Both the position numbers and the translations under genes were made by a program. Shown here piece by piece: positions 51,855 through 59,830 of a stretch of 64,000 bases of DNA. The notes under the pieces are model-generated. The model made no database searches and was not told the origin of the DNA. It saw nothing but the letters and a program-made list of their open reading frames with translations. This DNA comes from Caldimicrobium sp. (GTDB lineage Bacteria > Desulfobacterota > Thermodesulfobacteria > Thermodesulfobacteriales > Thermodesulfobacteriaceae). Within the stretch, counting starts at the first letter, position 1. Every line of letters begins with the position of its first letter. Location: positions 1 to 64,000 of the forward strand of contig WYEG01000026.1 of NCBI GenBank assembly GCA_009903935.1, given 5' to 3'.

Positions 51855-53492
51855 GTGGAAAGAAAACCTCTTGGTCAAATTCTAAAGGAAAAGGGCTATC
51901 TCACGGACCAAGCTTTAAACTTTGCCCTTCTTGAACAAAAGGCAACAGGAGAAAAGCTTGGAGAGATCCTAATCAGGATGGGTATCACCACTGATTTAGA
52001 GATAGCAGTAGCTCTGGCAGAGCAGGCAAATTTCCCCTTTATAGACCTGGCTCTTATCCAGCCTGATTATCAAGCTCTATCTCTCATCCCCTATAATTTT
52101 GCCATCAACAACTTAGTCTGCCCCTTTGCCATGGAGGGGGATAAACTTAAAGTAGCGATTTCTGATCCCTTTAATCATCATCTGATGAACGCTGTTTATA
52201 GGGTAGCTGGAAGGCAAATTGAATTTTACATTTCTGGGCAGAAAAGTCTGCAAAAGGCTATATCACAATTCTACTTTTTCAAAGAAAACCCTATTGAAGA
52301 GAAGATCTTTTCTTTGGTTGAAAGGTTACGTCTTAATCCTACACTTGAGTTTGATGTGGATGAGCTTTTCAACAATCTTTTGATCCTTGGTATTTCAAAA
52401 AGAGCAACGGACCTTCATTTAATCCCAACGCAAAAGAGCTTACAGGTCTTTTACCGAATTGACGGTGTTCTTGAACCAACGGTAGTTTTCCCAGCAGCGA
52501 TCTTAAGAAGACTGATAAATGTAATTAAAATCAAGTCGCAAATGGACATTGCTGAAACACGCAGACCTCAGGATGGTAGAACCACCTTTACCTTTTTAGA
52601 GGAAAGGTACGATTTAAGGGTGGCAACTGCCCCGACATCCTTTGGAGAAACGGTGGTCATAAGGTATCTTCCAACTGGGGCTCAGGTGCAAAACCTCGAA
52701 TACCTTGGGTTTGACCCTGAGGAAATTAAGATGATTGATGAAATCTTAGCTAAACCTTATGGGATGTTTCTAATTACCGGACCAACTGGGTCCGGAAAGA
52801 CTACTACTCTATTTTCAAGTTTAAGAAGAATAAATCTTTTTGAAAAGAATGTGCTAACCTGTGAAGACCCGATAGAGTATCTTTTGCCCCTCACAAGACA
52901 AACTCAGGTAAACGAAGAAATAGGCTATACTTTTGCCAGAGCGATAAGAAGCTTTCTTAGACTTGACCCTGATGTCATCCTTGTAGGTGAGGTAAGGGAT
53001 GAAGAAACAGCAGAGATGGCAGTAAGAGCTGCGCTTACCGGCCATTTATTCCTTTCTACCCTTCACACAAACGACTCCATCTCAAGCATATCCCGTCTGA
53101 GGGACATGAAGGTTCCTTTAGACCTTTTAGCAAGTTCTTTAAAAGGGGTGATTGCCCAAAGGTTAGTCCGAAGGATATGTCCCTACTGTAAAGAAGAGTA
53201 TAGCCCTTCCGCCTCGCTTCTTGAGTATTATAAACTACCTAAGGACCATGTTTACTATCGAGGGAGAGGATGCCCTCATTGCCGTGGCAAGGGATACTTG
53301 GGTAGAACGGTAGTTTGTGAAATTTTTTACATAGATGAAGAAATATCAAACAAGATTGCTAATGGTCATTCTCTGTTTGAACTATATGCTCTTTCTAAGG
53401 CTAAAGGTTTTAAAACTTTACAAGAAGATGCAGCTGATAAGGTGCTAAAAGGAATAACAACGGTAGAAGAGATTAAGAGAGTCGTCGGATAG
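51855..53492 (+). CDS. MshE/GspE/PilB-type secretion ATPase
   Basis: 545 residues: an MshEN domain at the N-terminus (LGQILKEKGYLTDQALNFAL), a GSPII_E N-domain and the RecA-like core with Walker A GPTGSGK at 309-315, Asp box TCEDPIEY, Walker B DPDVILVGEVRDEET, His box HLFLSTLHTNDS. A C-terminal four-Cys zinc knuckle (CPYC and CPHCRGKG) matches PilB/GspE. MshEN domains bind c-di-GMP, so c-di-GMP control of assembly is plausible but not shown here. Start is GTG. Confidence 0.94.
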   Translation: MERKPLGQILKEKGYLTDQALNFALLEQKATGEKLGEILIRMGITTDLEIAVALAEQANFPFIDLALIQPDYQALSLIPYNFAINNLVCPFAMEGDKLKVAISDPFNHHLMNAVYRVAGRQIEFYISGQKSLQKAISQFYFFKENPIEEKIFSLVERLRLNPTLEFDVDELFNNLLILGISKRATDLHLIPTQKSLQVFYRIDGVLEPTVVFPAAILRRLINVIKIKSQMDIAETRRPQDGRTTFTFLEERYDLRVATAPTSFGETVVIRYLPTGAQVQNLEYLGFDPEEIKMIDEILAKPYGMFLITGPTGSGKTTTLFSSLRRINLFEKNVLTCEDPIEYLLPLTRQTQVNEEIGYTFARAIRSFLRLDPDVILVGEVRDEETAEMAVRAALTGHLFLSTLHTNDSISSISRLRDMKVPLDLLASSLKGVIAQRLVRRICPYCKEEYSPSASLLEYYKLPKDHVYYRGRGCPHCRGKGYLGRTVVCEIFYIDEEISNKIANGHSLFELYALSKAKGFKTLQEDAADKVLKGITTVEEIKRVVG

Positions 53493-53512
53493 ACAACTAA
53501 AAGGTCTTAAAG

Positions 53513-54718
53513 ATGCCTCTATACAGATTTAAGGCCTTGCTACCTGATGGAAGTATAGCTGAGGATGAGGGCATATACGAGAACCCTGAACAGCTTTTTA
53601 ATGAGCTAAGGGCTGAAGGTGCCTTTTTACTCGAATACACTGAAAAACGCAGCCTCCTCCCAAAGTTCTTCTCAAGAAGAGTAAAAAGAAAGGAGATAGC
53701 AGAGCTTCTTCATCAACTTTCGATTACCTTAAAAAGCGGAATTCCCTTAATTTCAGCCCTTGAGGATTTAGAACCAGAGATAAAAAATAAAATCTTAAAA
53801 GAAGTTGTGCGAAATATCAGGCAATCTTTACGAAGGGGGGCAACCGTTCGAGAAGCCTTTGAAAGAACGGGAGTTTTCAGCGGCATCGTCCTTTCCCTAA
53901 TCCAGATCGGCGAGGAATCGGGAACGCTTGACAGGACTTTTGAAGAGGCTTCTCAACATCTCTACCGCATAGAAGAGATTATGTCCCAAACTAAAAGGGC
54001 TTTAATCTATCCTTCCTTTGTCCTCCTTGCCATGACTGGAGCCTTCTCCTTCTGGATGTTCTATGTTCTTCCACAAATACTTAAGGTATTTACCGAGATG
54101 AACATTAAGCTTCCCACGCCAACGATCCTACTAATGAACATCGTCAACTTTTTTCTGCGCATAAAGTTTATTTTACCCTTCATCTTTATCGGTGCTATTT
54201 TCTTGTTTGTTTTTCTCTATCGGCACCCCAAAACTCAGGCTCCTATGGAAAGGTTTCTACTCAAAACTCCAATCCTCGGACGGGTCAAAAGGACAAGCTT
54301 TCTTGCCTTCTTTTTTGAGCATTTTTCCCTTTTGCTTTCTGCAGGGCTTGATTTAAGACGGATACTCTATCTTTTGAAATCAGCCTTTCCCAACAGATAT
54401 TATCAAAGGATAGTCCTGTCGATGGAGGAAGGCATAACTAGAGGAGAAACCATTACTGATACTCTAAAAAAGCATGAAGTATTTCGACCGATTGACATAA
54501 GGATGGTGGCAGTGGGAGAGAGAACTGGAAGGCTTGATACTCAGATGAAGATGCTTTCCGCTTTTTACTTTGAGGAAGTTAAGAACCTAATGGACCAGTT
54601 AACCAAAATACTTGAACCGGTCATTCTTACCATCTCAGGGATAATTTTTCTTCTTATCATCATAGCCCTTATCGGACCTGTGTATGAGCTTATCTCTCAG
54701 GTCGGTAAGGCCTATTAA
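53513..54718 (+). CDS. MshG/GspF/PilC-type platform protein
   Basis: 401 residues with two T2SSF repeats, each a cytoplasmic four-helix bundle (FFSRRVKRKEIAELLHQLS and RTSFLAFFFEHFSLLLSAG as start segments) and membrane helices at about 165-190, 215-235 and 370-395. It anchors the extension ATPase. Last gene of the operon; its stop TAA shares four bases with that of the creatininase-family gene. Confidence 0.93.
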   Translation: MPLYRFKALLPDGSIAEDEGIYENPEQLFNELRAEGAFLLEYTEKRSLLPKFFSRRVKRKEIAELLHQLSITLKSGIPLISALEDLEPEIKNKILKEVVRNIRQSLRRGATVREAFERTGVFSGIVLSLIQIGEESGTLDRTFEEASQHLYRIEEIMSQTKRALIYPSFVLLAMTGAFSFWMFYVLPQILKVFTEMNIKLPTPTILLMNIVNFFLRIKFILPFIFIGAIFLFVFLYRHPKTQAPMERFLLKTPILGRVKRTSFLAFFFEHFSLLLSAGLDLRRILYLLKSAFPNRYYQRIVLSMEEGITRGETITDTLKKHEVFRPIDIRMVAVGERTGRLDTQMKMLSAFYFEEVKNLMDQLTKILEPVILTISGIIFLLIIIALIGPVYELISQVGKAY

Positions 54719-55431
54719 AAACCAGCCAAGGCTTGCTTTAAAGCCAAAATAAACCTTTGAGCTAAAATTTCCCCTTTCTTTGCACTGGCAAGATTTGGTC
54801 TTCCCCAGATGCCAGAGCTCCAATATTCTTTTTTGTTGGCAACAACCCAATGCCTTGGAAACTTGGGATAATCCTCAAAACCACCTTCTTTAACTAAATG
54901 AGGCTTAAGATAGAGGATTAGAGAGGTTTCCCATTCGCCGGCATGAGAATCTGAAGAGGGGATGTTTAACTCAGAAAAGGCTTCTTTTAAGAGGTCACAG
55001 ATGTTCGCAACGAAAGCCTTGGTTTCTGGATGATTTCTTACGAATTCTTCGCAGGCATCAACAAGATAGCAAAGATGAGTTCCGCCTGCATGTCCAGAAA
55101 GGATGATAAATTTTTTCAAGCCAAAATGATGAAGCTCACAAAGAATATCAAGAAGAAGTTGTTTTAAAGTTTCTCCTCTTATGCTGATCGTTCCGGGTAG
55201 CCCATGAGTGCTTCGACAAAGCCCATAATAGATAGGGGGGGCAAGTAGAGCTTTGACCTCTTTTATGGCAAGCTTGCAGAGCTCATAAATAGTATAAAGG
55301 TCTGTGGCTAAGGGGAGATGTGGACCGTGGGCTTCGACCGAACCAACAGGAATAATCACTTTATCAGTCTGCTGAAGAGAAGCGCTAAACTCTTCAGATG
55401 TCATCTCCTCGATGAGCATGGATATTTTCAT
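54715..55431 (-). CDS. Creatininase-family amidohydrolase-fold protein
   Basis: 238 residues with the creatininase (PF02633) metal motifs: PVGSVEAHGPHLPLATD near residues 27-43, LSGHAGGTH and DSHAGEWET. Zinc or manganese ligands are the Glu/His/Asp of these motifs. Members act on creatinine, formamide precursors of riboflavin/F420 (ArfB) or mycofactocin precursors (MftE). Which one applies is not decided by sequence. GAGGTTT precedes the ATG and a near-consensus promoter lies upstream. Confidence 0.85.
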   Translation of the reverse strand: MKISMLIEEMTSEEFSASLQQTDKVIIPVGSVEAHGPHLPLATDLYTIYELCKLAIKEVKALLAPPIYYGLCRSTHGLPGTISIRGETLKQLLLDILCELHHFGLKKFIILSGHAGGTHLCYLVDACEEFVRNHPETKAFVANICDLLKEAFSELNIPSSDSHAGEWETSLILYLKPHLVKEGGFEDYPKFPRHWVVANKKEYWSSGIWGRPNLASAKKGEILAQRFILALKQALAGF

Positions 55432-55475
55432 AGAAACCTCAACAAAAATGGATGCAGTAGGTTTAGTAAAAAATA

Positions 55476-55504
55476 ATTATAAAATTAACCTTTCTAAAGG
55501 TCAA
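55476..55504 (-). promoter_or_regulatory. Sigma70-type promoter of the creatininase-family gene
   Basis: Minus-strand TTGACC (55499-55504) and TATAAT (55476-55481) with 17-base spacing. The MITE-like element begins 11 bases upstream of the -35 and its target duplication touches it, so the insertion could alter upstream activation. Confidence 0.7.
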
Positions 55505-55735
55505 GAAATTTCAAGAGGCTGTTCAAAAAAGTCCCCCTACTTTGTCCTGCCGAGCGTGAGCTAAGCATCCCTCGCTTCGTTCGGGACGGCGTCCCTCCTC
55601 ACTTCGTTCGGGACAGTGCTTCGGGATGTCCTCCCGAGGCACGCAAGTGCCGAGGGACCCCTCGGCTGACGCCTCGGGGCGACAGCAGGAGAGCTTGCAC
55701 AAAAAACATTTTTAGTACAGCCTCAGAAATTTCAA
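55504..55735. mobile_element. MITE-like element with terminal inverted repeats and 11-bp target duplication
   Basis: A 210-bp GC-rich insert (55515-55724) begins GAGGCTGTTCAAAAAAG and ends with ACAGCCTC, the reverse complement of its first eight bases; the next bases also pair with A-rich symmetry. It is flanked by perfect 11-bp direct repeats AGAAATTTCAA at 55504-55514 and 55725-55735. It has no ORF. Internal structure: a repeated CTTCGTTCGGGAC (55575-55587 and 55602-55614), a GGCAC-GCAA-GTGCC hairpin with GNRA-type loop, and imperfect CCCCTCGGC/GCCTCGGGG pairing. Its autonomous parent is unknown. Confidence 0.85.
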
Positions 55736-55842
55736 AGGGTAATTGTTCCCATAATTTCACCAAAGAAGTATGAATAAATTAACTTTGTGCAAATATTCTC
55801 ATATAGGTTTTACTTTTACCTAAACCCCTTAGCTTTAAATTT

Positions 55843-57207
55843 ATGTTAAAAAAGCTCCGGTCTATACTTTTTCCAGATAACATAGCAGAGGTTAGATGGG
55901 ATCTATTTCGATTTCAAAGAATTAAAAGCTTTTTCTATAACCGTAAGAACTTTGCTTACATCAGGACCTTTGGGGACATCGTTTTTATTTTTATAATTCT
56001 TTACGGTCTTTTTGGACCTCAATCTAAAGAGGAAAATCCGGTTATTTTTTTAACCTGGGGAATCTGGTGGCCCTCCGTTGTGCTTTCTTGGTTTTTTCTC
56101 GGTAGAATGTGGTGCGCCTTTTGCCCCTTCCCAGGCGTGGCAAGGCTCTTTCAAAGATTGAAACTTTCTCTTGAAAAAGAACCCCCTTTATGGCTTAAAA
56201 AATACGGCATCCACCTTGCCACTACCTTCTTTTTTGTCATCATCTGGCTTGAAACAGCTACCCCATTAGCTCAAGTTCCTCGATATACTGCCCTCCTCAT
56301 ACTTTCCGTAGTAGGATTTGCGGGCTTGTTCGGAATTTTATACAAAGGCTATGCTTGGTGTAGATATCTTTGCCCTTTGGGTAGAATAACCGGTGTTTCA
56401 GCTACCATGGCTTTAATTGAATTTCGTCCAAATCATAGCGTTTGTAAGGGTTGTAAGGGTGCATACTGTAAAAAATCAACTCCAAACATCTCCCCTTGTC
56501 CAGTCTATCTGGGAGCCATATCCGTGCAGAATAATCTTAATTGTTTTATCTGCGGACATTGTCTTCTTCTTTGTCCTAATGATTCCCCAAGGGTTTACTT
56601 GAGGCATCCTTTAAAGGAAATTATCTCAAACAAAGGTAAAGGTATTACCTGCTCTTATATTGTCCCCTTTCTTATTGGTTCTCAGATTTCAAGGTTTTTA
56701 GTGGAATCTTCTTCTTGGAAAGCCTTTTTAAGCCAGATTTATTTAGACGAAAAGATAGCTTTTACTTTGCTTTTTCTATTCCTTTCCTTTGCTATTTTAA
56801 TGCTTTCTCGTTTAACCATTCTTATTCTTGGAGTCTTTGAAGACCCAATCTTTGGCAGATTTAACCTTGCTATAGCAAGTATAATCCCTCTTGCTTTTAC
56901 AGGGGAGCTTATCTTTCGCTTAAAGTATTTCTTACAAGAATTGGATGAATTTTTAAATACTATAACTAATCTGTTAGAACTTAAATTTCTACAAGCATTA
57001 AATTTACAAATTTCAAATGTTTATATATTAATTATAAGCTATTTTCTTCTCTTTATTGCCTTTATTGCTACGCTTTATATCATTTACTACTTTTATTCTA
57101 AAGAGTTCGAACATGAAATACCTTTTAAAAATTTTACAGGCATAATATTTTTTGACTTTTGTCTTTTCTTTATTTATTTCATTATTATACCTCTTTCTTT
57201 ACATTAA
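55843..57207 (+). CDS. NosR/NapH-like membrane polyferredoxin
   Basis: A 454-residue membrane protein with Cys motifs WCAFCPFPG, WCRYLCPLGR and two C-terminal-half clusters CKGCKGAYCKKS...SPCP and CFICGHCLLLCPNDSP, 4Fe-4S type. About seven helices. The last third (after residue 280) is a helix-rich extension without Cys, longer than NapH. It likely passes electrons between the quinone pool and a periplasmic or cytoplasmic partner. No reductase gene is adjacent. A convergent ferredoxin gene ends nine bases away, suggesting related function. No clear Shine-Dalgarno. Confidence 0.82.
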   Translation: MLKKLRSILFPDNIAEVRWDLFRFQRIKSFFYNRKNFAYIRTFGDIVFIFIILYGLFGPQSKEENPVIFLTWGIWWPSVVLSWFFLGRMWCAFCPFPGVARLFQRLKLSLEKEPPLWLKKYGIHLATTFFFVIIWLETATPLAQVPRYTALLILSVVGFAGLFGILYKGYAWCRYLCPLGRITGVSATMALIEFRPNHSVCKGCKGAYCKKSTPNISPCPVYLGAISVQNNLNCFICGHCLLLCPNDSPRVYLRHPLKEIISNKGKGITCSYIVPFLIGSQISRFLVESSSWKAFLSQIYLDEKIAFTLLFLFLSFAILMLSRLTILILGVFEDPIFGRFNLAIASIIPLAFTGELIFRLKYFLQELDEFLNTITNLLELKFLQALNLQISNVYILIISYFLLFIAFIATLYIIYYFYSKEFEHEIPFKNFTGIIFFDFCLFFIYFIIIPLSLH

Positions 57208-57216
57208 TCCTTTACA

Positions 57217-57402
57217 CTAATCCCAAGATATAGCAGAAACAGGACAACTATTTATCGCCTCTTCGCAATTACAAGTTGAGCATCCCTCTTGGTTCTTAAC
57301 ATAAGCCTTGCCTTCTTCGTTTAAAGCAAAGACTTCTGGACAAATTTCAACGCAAGTCCCGCAACCAATGCAAAGTTCATCATCAACCTTAAGTTCTGCC
57401 AT
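57217..57402 (-). CDS. Small 4Fe-4S ferredoxin
   Basis: 61 residues with one cluster: CIGCGTCVEICPEVF and the distal CP in NSCPVSAI, plus two extra cysteines (CSTCNC) in the middle that often form a disulfide in single-cluster ferredoxins of the Thermotoga/Desulfovibrio type. AGGAGGGTAGG precedes the ATG. An FNR/CRP-type box lies ahead of its promoter. Electron donor or acceptor for redox enzymes; specific partner unknown. Confidence 0.9.
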   Translation of the reverse strand: MAELKVDDELCIGCGTCVEICPEVFALNEEGKAYVKNQEGCSTCNCEEAINSCPVSAISWD

Positions 57403-57430
57403 GACCTACCCTCCTTTAAATTTTTTATAA

Positions 57431-57475
57431 ATTATAATATAGCACATGCTTTTTATTTTACTTGACCTAAATCAA
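57431..57475 (-). promoter_or_regulatory. FNR/CRP-type regulated promoter of the ferredoxin gene
   Basis: TTGACCTAAATCAA (57462-57475, + strand) is TTGAC-N4-ATCAA, one base from the FNR palindrome TTGAT-N4-ATCAA. Minus-strand TATAAT is at 57431-57436 and there is no -35 hexamer at the right place. The box centres at about -40 to -45 from the expected start, the class II activator position. The regulator is not encoded in the window. Confidence 0.65.
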
Positions 57476-57529
57476 GCTTCAAAATGTGGAGGGAAACGGC
57501 GTTTGGCTATAAAAATAGCAATCGGAGAT

Positions 57530-57712
57530 ACGACCAGCTGGTCGTCTAATTTTTTAGGAAAACGCTCACTGAGGCTCGGGGTGACACCTCCCACTGTGGC
57601 ATCAAGAGGTACGCACTGCCAAGCGATGCCTCACTTCTTTCGGAAAGGCACCTTAGGGACGCTCCTTAGGCAAAGCCCAAGGGGTGACAAGCCACGGGGA
57701 TACTCAGGGCTA
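57530..57712. repeat. GC-rich intergenic repeat region with a perfect 16-bp palindrome
   Basis: This non-coding stretch is richer in G+C than the surrounding genes. It opens with ACGACCAGCTGGTCGT (57530-57545), a perfect palindrome, followed by segments such as GGGGTGACA repeated twice (near 57578 and 57681), resembling the dispersed repeats elsewhere in the window. A 103-codon open frame crosses it but has repeat-like composition and no Shine-Dalgarno, so it is not called as a gene. Ends of an element could not be defined. Confidence 0.5.
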
Positions 57713-57727
57713 CAAAACGATAATAGA

Positions 57728-57755
57728 TTGCCTTCCCAAATTTCAATACTATATT
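57728..57755 (+). promoter_or_regulatory. Sigma70-type promoter giving a near-leaderless moaB/mogA transcript
   Basis: TTGCCT (57728-57733) and TATATT (57750-57755), 16 apart; ATG follows seven bases after the -10, so a transcript would start at or near the start codon, and no Shine-Dalgarno is visible. Confidence 0.45.
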
Positions 57756-57762
57756 AATAAAC

Positions 57763-58266
57763 ATGAACAAACTTCACCCATCCGTTGCTATTCTTACCCT
57801 AAGCGACAAAGGTAGCCGTGGAGAAAGGGAAGACCTATCGGGGAAACTCCTTCTAAAATTCTGCCAAGCACTTAACTGGGAGGTAAAGCACTACGAAATC
57901 CTTCCCGATGAAAAGGATTTGATCGCTGAAAAGCTCATCTTTTTAGCGGACCATCTAAAGGCTGACCTAATTCTTACCACAGGTGGGACGGGCGTTCATC
58001 CTCGGGATGTAACCCCTGATGCTACCTCTCAGGTAATAGAAAAGGAAGTTCCAGGACTTGCTGAATTCATACGCTTTCTCAGCTTTCAAAGGACTCCCCT
58101 TGCAGCGCTTAGCCGAGCAAGGACTGGGATCCGCGGAGAAACTTTGATCATTAATCTTCCCGGCAGCCCAAAAGCCATAGAGGAGATCTTCCCCCACCTT
58201 ACAGAAATCATTGAACATGCCGTAAGAAAGATTAAGGGCGACACGTATGAGTGCGCAAGAGGTTAA
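57763..58266 (+). CDS. mogA: MogA/MoaB-family molybdenum cofactor protein
   Basis: 167 residues: VAILTLSDKGSRGEREDLSG at the N-terminus, TTGGTGVHPRDVTPDAT (quoted as the family loop) in the middle and NLPGSPKAIEE near the C-terminus. These proteins adenylate molybdopterin to prepare molybdate or tungstate insertion. MoaB and MogA are closely related; the length suits either. It overlaps the true start of selD by 20 bases; both support selenium/molybdenum or tungsten enzymes such as formate dehydrogenase. Confidence 0.88.
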   Translation: MNKLHPSVAILTLSDKGSRGEREDLSGKLLLKFCQALNWEVKHYEILPDEKDLIAEKLIFLADHLKADLILTTGGTGVHPRDVTPDATSQVIEKEVPGLAEFIRFLSFQRTPLAALSRARTGIRGETLIINLPGSPKAIEEIFPHLTEIIEHAVRKIKGDTYECARG

Positions 58267-59299
58267 GCTCACGCAAATGGTTAAGGCTTCGGGCTGAGCA
58301 AGCAAGCTCCCACAAGGGTTCCTTGTGGAGATACTTAAGGAGCTCCCCCTTCCCTATCACCCTGACCTTATCCAAAGCTTTGAGCATGGAGCTGATGCCG
58401 CAGTCTATCGCCTAACCCCAGATATAGCCTTAGTCTTTAGCGCAGACTTTTTTACTCCTGTAGTTGATGACCCATTTGTGTTCGGACAGATTGCGGTAGC
58501 AAACTCCCTTTCTGATATCTATGTGGCAGGAGCGAAGCCCCTTCTTGCCCTAAACCTCATAAGCTTTCCCAAGAAAGGGCTTTCACGGGAGATTTTGAAG
58601 AGGATTTTAGAAGGAGGGCTAACTAAGCTCAAGGAAGCTGAAGCTCTTTTAGTTGGGGGGCATAGCGTTGATGACCCGGAGCCTAAGTATGGACTTGCGG
58701 TAGTTGGCATAATCCATCCGGATAAGGTTATCACAAACAGGGAGGCAAAGGAAGGGGACCTCCTTTACCTTACTAAACCCTTAGGCACGGGGATCTTGGC
58801 TACAGCTTTTAAGGGTAAGCTTTTTAGCGAAAACGACCCACCTTACCGCGAGATGGTTAGCATCATGACCTCTTTGAACAAAGAGATCTCTGAAATAATG
58901 GTTAAGGTAGGCGTAAGATGCGCAACTGACATTACAGGGTTTGGGCTGCTTGGACATGCCTTGGAGATGGCTTTTGCAAGCCAGAAAAAGCTCATCATCT
59001 TCGCAAGCAAAGTCCCCTATCTTAAAAGCGCCTTAGAGTTTGCAAGGATGGGTATAATACCTGAAGGAGATTACGAAAACCTTAACTTCTGCGAAAATCT
59101 TGTAAAAATCTCAACTGAAATAAAGGACGAAATTAGGATCCTTCTTGCCGATGCTCAAACCTCAGGCGGGGTTTTGCTCTGCGTCCCAAGAGAGCTAAAA
59201 GAAAAATTTGAAAAAACTGCTATTGAGAGGGGTTTTTATTCTTTCTATCAGATAGGAGAGGTCGTTTCCGGAGCTCCTTCAATAGAGGTCTTACCTTAG
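58247..59299 (+). CDS. selD: Selenide, water dikinase containing selenocysteine
   Basis: SelD makes selenophosphate, the selenium donor for Sec-tRNA and selenouridine. Read from ATG 58247 (AAGGG upstream, 20-base overlap with mogA) the frame gives MSAQEVKLTQMVKASG, then in-frame UGA at 58295-58297 as codon 17, then ASKLPQGFL. Residue 17 and Lys20 coincide with the essential Cys17 and Lys20 of E. coli SelD, so UGA is selenocysteine. A SECIS-like hairpin follows. The remainder has the GADAAVY, DFFTPVVDDP and GHSVDDPEP motifs. Total 350 residues including Sec. An apparent GTG start at 58325 would lose the catalytic residues. Confidence 0.93.
58307..58330 (+). promoter_or_regulatory. Bacterial SECIS-like hairpin in selD
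   Basis: Starting nine bases after the UGA, CTC-C-CACAAGG and CCTTGTG-GAG form a 10-bp stem with one bulged C and a small G-U-U apical loop, the loop beginning with G as in known bacterial SECIS elements. The distance from UGA to the loop (~20 bases) fits SelB-dependent recoding. Confidence 0.8.
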
Positions 59300-59775
59300 T
59301 TGCATTTTACTAAGCTTGAAAGGGTCTTCTTCCACTCTTCAAAGCTTTGATAGCCCACGACCTTATTAGCAAGGTTCCCTTTTTGGTCAAACACATAAGT
59401 TGTGGGCGTAGTAGAAAAATCTTTAAAGGTTTCAAAAACAGCCTTATTTGCTAAACCAACAGGATAAGTAAGGTTTCTTGATTTTATTATCCGGGGAAGA
59501 AGGGGGGCACCGTCTAAATCAACCATAAGGGAGACCACCTGAAGCCCCTTTACGCTGCAGGTCTCATGTAATTTTTGTAAAACCTTTAGCTCAATCATGC
59601 AGGGAGGGCAATACGAAGCAAAAAGATTTACGAGAACGACCTTCCCGTTAAAGTTAGAAAGCTTATAGACTTTTCCATCGATGGTTTGGAAACTAAAATC
59701 AACTCTACTTTGAGCGTAGGTCAAACTGAACAGAATAAGTAAGATAAGGGAAAATAAAATAAAAGTTTTTTTCAT
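59296..59775 (-). CDS. TlpA/ResA-like thioredoxin-fold periplasmic protein
   Basis: 159 residues with a signal peptide (1-21, ending TYA), then the TlpA-like N-terminal strand and FASYCPPC (C56/C59), a CPPC active site rather than WCGPC. A cis-Pro segment (FSTTPTTYVFDQKG) completes the fold. It would reduce periplasmic cysteines, for example in c-type cytochrome maturation. GGAGG precedes the ATG; a strong promoter lies upstream. Stop shares four bases with that of selD. Confidence 0.9.
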   Translation of the reverse strand: MKKTFILFSLILLILFSLTYAQSRVDFSFQTIDGKVYKLSNFNGKVVLVNLFASYCPPCMIELKVLQKLHETCSVKGLQVVSLMVDLDGAPLLPRIIKSRNLTYPVGLANKAVFETFKDFSTTPTTYVFDQKGNLANKVVGYQSFEEWKKTLSSLVKCN

Positions 59776-59801
59776 CCTCGTCCTCCGCTAAGCTTTTAAA
59801 A

Positions 59802-59830
59802 AATATATAATTCTTTATAAGATTTGTCAA
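59802..59830 (-). promoter_or_regulatory. Consensus sigma70-type promoter of the TlpA-like gene
   Basis: Minus strand: TTGACA (59825-59830), 17-base spacer, TATATT (59802-59807). The -35 is part of TTTGTC-AA-GACAAA (59823-59836, + strand), a 6-bp inverted repeat that could bind a regulator. Confidence 0.7.

Noticed and set aside
57446-57757. 103-codon open frame on + strand
   Set aside because: It runs through the GC-rich repeat region and the palindrome, overlaps the FNR box and the mogA promoter, and has no Shine-Dalgarno or recognisable protein motif.
58325-59299. selD starting at GTG 58325
   Set aside because: It lacks the catalytic Sec/Cys17 and Lys20; the upstream in-frame extension through UGA restores them.
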